From positions 1-64,000 of the forward strand of contig JBCCWS010000027.1 in NCBI GenBank assembly GCA_039193195.1: a stretch of 64,000 bases of DNA. Reading direction: 5' to 3'. The position numbers and the translations under genes were made by a program. The DNA comes from Pseudomonadota bacterium (lineage in GTDB: Bacteria; Pseudomonadota; Gammaproteobacteria; Steroidobacterales; JBCBZW01). Below are positions 61,778 through 64,000 of the stretch, in pieces (positions within the stretch are counted from its first letter, which is position 1; the number at the start of each line of letters is the position of its first letter). A model generated the notes under the pieces. That model searched no databases. It was not told where the DNA came from and worked only from the letters and a program-made list of their open reading frames with translations.

Positions 61778-63079
61778 CTAGGCTTTTTTTCGGGGTACAG
61801 GTAGCGGGCGAACGCCCTTCACGGCTGCAGGCGCGGGCACTCGGGTCGGGCTCAGTGCACCCCACTCGGATCTGCCCGAGTCGGACATGCTGCCTGATGC
61901 ATTCGATCGGTTCGGTGAAGGTCGCTCGGGCCCGCGTACTGGGTCCCGACTTTCAGACAGTCGCGGCCCTTCGGCCTCGACACTGGCGCGTTGCTCGGCT
62001 CGCGATCGCACGCCGCCCTGGCTTCCTGTCTCTCCATCGCGAGCGCCCACGGGAGCCGTTGCGCCATGCGCCTCAGCGCGATCGCCGTCGTGCCCGCCCT
62101 CAAACTCTCCACCCGCGGTGTCGTCTGGCGTCGACGGCGACGACGAGTCACCGCCGTCCCGCGCACCAGGAGGCGGTGGCCCCGCCGCCTGCAGCCGATT
62201 CCCGTCGCCTCGGCGATGGGCAAGCACCCAAGGTGCCACTGTGTTCACGTCCCGCTCGACGATCCGCGAGTGCCCTTCCAGCGCCGCGTTTGCGCGCGCC
62301 GCGCGTAGCAGCGTGAGGTCGGCGCGTACGCCTTCGACCTGGGCTCCACGGCACAACTCAGCAACTCGAGCGATATCGCCATCGGTGTAGTCGATCTGGT
62401 TCAGGCGTGCCTTCGCCGCGGCCAGTCGCGTACGCAAAGTCGCCTCGGCTGCCTGATGACGATCGATGAACGCCATCGGGTCCGCATCGAATTGCAACCT
62501 GGCGCGCACGATGCGCTGGCGTGTCGCACTATCGCTGGGATCGGACAGATGCAGGTAGAGGCCGAAGCGATCCAGTAGTTGCGGGCGTAGGTCCCCTTCC
62601 TCCGGGTTCATGGTGCCGACCAGCACGAACCGTGCTGCGTGCGAGTGCGAAACGCCATCACGTTCGACGATGTTCACCCCGCTCGCGCTCACGTCGAGGA
62701 GCACGTCCACCAGGTGATCGGCTAACAGGTTCACCTCGTCCACGTACAACACCCCACCGTGCGCCCGAGCGAGCAGCCCGGGACGCCATTGCACACCGTC
62801 GCCTTTGAGCGCAGCGTCGATGTCGAGCGAGCCCACGACTTGCTCTTCCGTCGCTGCCAGCGGCAGATTGACGAAACTCGCCCCATCGGGAAGCAACGTC
62901 GCGAGGGCGCGGGCACTGGTGGACTTGGCCGTTCCTCGTGGTCCCTCGATCAGCAGGCCGCCGATCATCGGATCCACCGCGCACAGCTGCAGCGCGCGCT
63001 GCAGCGCCGGCTGACCCTCCAGCGCTGAGAACGGGAAATGGGGGCGCACGATGGACTCGGCGCCCGCAGAACTGTCCAT
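61778..63079 (-). CDS. chlI: ChlI-like chelatase AAA+ subunit, probably for cobalamin
   Basis: This 433-residue ATPase has Walker A GPRGTAKSTSA, Walker B GVLYVDEVNLLADHL and sensor GTMNPEEGDLRPQLLDRFG, typical of ChlI/BchI. A long Gly/Ser/Arg-rich tail follows the AAA+ domain and resembles the linker of ChlD, so part of ChlD may have moved here. GGAG precedes the chosen ATG. It is divergent from a cobalamin riboswitch and btuB, so cobalt insertion is more likely than magnesium. Confidence 0.85.
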   Translation of the reverse strand: MDSSAGAESIVRPHFPFSALEGQPALQRALQLCAVDPMIGGLLIEGPRGTAKSTSARALATLLPDGASFVNLPLAATEEQVVGSLDIDAALKGDGVQWRPGLLARAHGGVLYVDEVNLLADHLVDVLLDVSASGVNIVERDGVSHSHAARFVLVGTMNPEEGDLRPQLLDRFGLYLHLSDPSDSATRQRIVRARLQFDADPMAFIDRHQAAEATLRTRLAAAKARLNQIDYTDGDIARVAELCRGAQVEGVRADLTLLRAARANAALEGHSRIVERDVNTVAPWVLAHRRGDGNRLQAAGPPPPGARDGGDSSSPSTPDDTAGGEFEGGHDGDRAEAHGATAPVGARDGETGSQGGVRSRAEQRASVEAEGPRLSESRDPVRGPERPSPNRSNASGSMSDSGRSEWGALSPTRVPAPAAVKGVRPLPVPRKKA

Positions 63080-63499
63080 GGTGATTCTCCTACCTGGCGT
63101 GCCGATACCTGACAACGCCGATCATTCCATTGCCTAGCAAGGCTCAGGGCAACGGCAACGCGCCGATCCTCTCCGTGCCCGTCAAACCCGTAAGGTAAGG
63201 GTTAAGGTTTCGTTCCGGAGAGCTTACCCACTTTCGCCGCCGCGCTGCGACCTACCCACGCGCGTGGGACACCGCAGCTCGCCCGTCCATCGCAACCTCT
63301 CAGGGCGTGCTGGCGCTGAGTACTCCCCGAACTCAACCTCCCGCGGGCGCCGCGGCCTCGCCGGCCTACGCCCCCGTGCCCCTTTCCTGGAGCTCACGCA
63401 CGTGGCCGGGAGCCCGCTCGATCAAGACGATCCGCTTCACCTGCGATGACCTGGGATCATCGATTGACAGCCGCCAACCCATGAACCATATTGCGCACA
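63080..63499. other. Intergenic region between chlI and the riboswitch
   Basis: This 420-bp gap should hold the promoters for both directions. Open frames here are shadows. I see no distinct promoter by eye. Confidence 0.35.
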
Positions 63500-63668
63500 G
63501 ATGGTGTTCTGAGAAGAACTTCATAGGGAACCCGGTGCGAATCCGGGACTGTGCCCGCAACTGTAAGCGGAGAGCCGGCAGCAACATGCCACTGGCCCAC
63601 CGGATCCTCTCCGGCGCTGGGAAGGCTGCTGCCATTAGGCGACGACCCGTGAGTCAGTAGACCTGCCA
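63500..63668 (+). ncRNA. Cobalamin (adenosylcobalamin-type) riboswitch
   Basis: The conserved blocks occur in order: GGTGTTC, AGGGAACCCGGTGCGAATCC, GGGACTGTGCCCGCAACTGT, GCCACTGG, CTGGGAAGG and the B12 box AGTCAGTAGACCTGCC at 63652. They fit the class without gaps. The expression platform should lie in the 160 bp before the btuB start. It would turn btuB off when cobalamin is plentiful. Confidence 0.95.
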
Positions 63669-63831
63669 TCGCGTCGCTCGTCCGGGGCCGGGTCCAGCCC
63701 TTCAGGACAGGAATAGATCATTCCCACGCAGCGACTTGTGCACCCCGTTGCCACGCCGGTACGCCCGGCCGCGGGGTCGTTTCGTTGTCGATGTTGATGC
63801 GGCGGCAACCGCGCCATCAGGGAAGATCATC

Positions 63832-64000
63832 ATGCCGATCTGTTCAAGTGATCCGCACCGGGTCACTACGTCTTGCTTCCTCGCGATTGCCGCGATGGGG
63901 GCCAGTTTCAACCTGCTCGCGCAGTCGACCGATGACCCTGCGCCGGCCGTCATCGGCGCACAGCCGATCGAGAATCTGATCGTGGTGGGCACGCGCTTGC
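63832..64000 (+). CDS. btuB: TonB-dependent vitamin B12 receptor, N-terminal part (truncated by window)
   Basis: The window ends 169 bp into this gene. It has an ATG behind GGGAAG, a signal peptide (CFLAIAAMGASFNLLAQ) and the start of a TonB-dependent receptor (PIENLIVVGTRL, TonB box region). The cobalamin riboswitch just upstream identifies it as an outer-membrane cobalamin transporter. The plug and barrel lie beyond the window. Confidence 0.88.
   Translation, partial: MPICSSDPHRVTTSCFLAIAAMGASFNLLAQSTDDPAPAVIGAQPIENLIVVGTRL

Overview
The window comes from a high-GC gammaproteobacterium. The call rests on the gene families: MltD, DUF5062, DUF3313, an NtrC/NtrY-type two-component pair with a sigma-54 promoter, LuxR and Lrp regulators, and a BtuB/ChlID cobalamin locus. 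There is no rRNA operon or complete tRNA, so I cannot name a genus. Most genes are ordinary chromosomal functions. Between them lie accessory blocks: surface or secreted FG-GAP proteins, TIR/NLR-type conflict genes, and a tRNA-targeted integrative-element remnant with duplicated toxin-antitoxin modules.

Layout. 0-3.3 kb: truncated mltD with a terminator, and a membrane TPR protein. 3.3-8.4 kb: two divergent seven-bladed FG-GAP genes, flanked by an intact histidine kinase gene (8470-9822) and a second, diverged copy of only its 3' end (3331-3457). 8.4-15.9 kb: the kinase and its sigma-54 response regulator, divergent from an efflux operon (membrane fusion protein, ABC ATPase, FtsX/MacB permease) that begins with a consensus -24/-12 promoter. 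15.9-28 kb: erythromycin-esterase-like lipoprotein, a third FG-GAP gene with a dockerin-like tail, a 3-hydroxyproline dehydratase-like enzyme, FMN reductase and pirin, DUF3313, an outer-membrane barrel (frameshifted), DUF5062, a GMC oxidoreductase, and a kinase whose 3' end overlaps a LuxR solo.

29-47 kb is the conflict and envelope region. It starts with a TIR-NB-ARC protein whose C-terminus is ten near-identical 45-residue TPR-like repeats. Then come a redoxin/DsbD pair, prolyl aminopeptidase, a second TIR protein with a membrane segment and no catalytic glutamate, a two-hydrolase fusion, Lrp with a PhzF-like enzyme, and a translationally coupled pair of an alpha/beta hydrolase and a TPR-trypsin protein. 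48-64 kb: lipoate ligase with permuted domain order, RpiB-like isomerase, a palindromic MITE, two tandem FG-GAP/dockerin paralogues, and two copies of a cassette (3' half of a Lys tRNA, about 320 bp, ParDE). A frameshifted integrase lies between the two cassettes. The window ends with ChlD/ChlI chelatase subunits divergent from a cobalamin riboswitch and the start of btuB.

Two genes (24466-25121 and 42120-43128) have single-base frameshifts near their 3' ends that leave an intact ending in another frame. These look like recent mutations or assembly errors. The strongest leads for something new are the TIR-NLR with its homogenised repeats, the hydrolase/TPR-protease pair, and the cysteine-pair repeat domain on the first two FG-GAP proteins.
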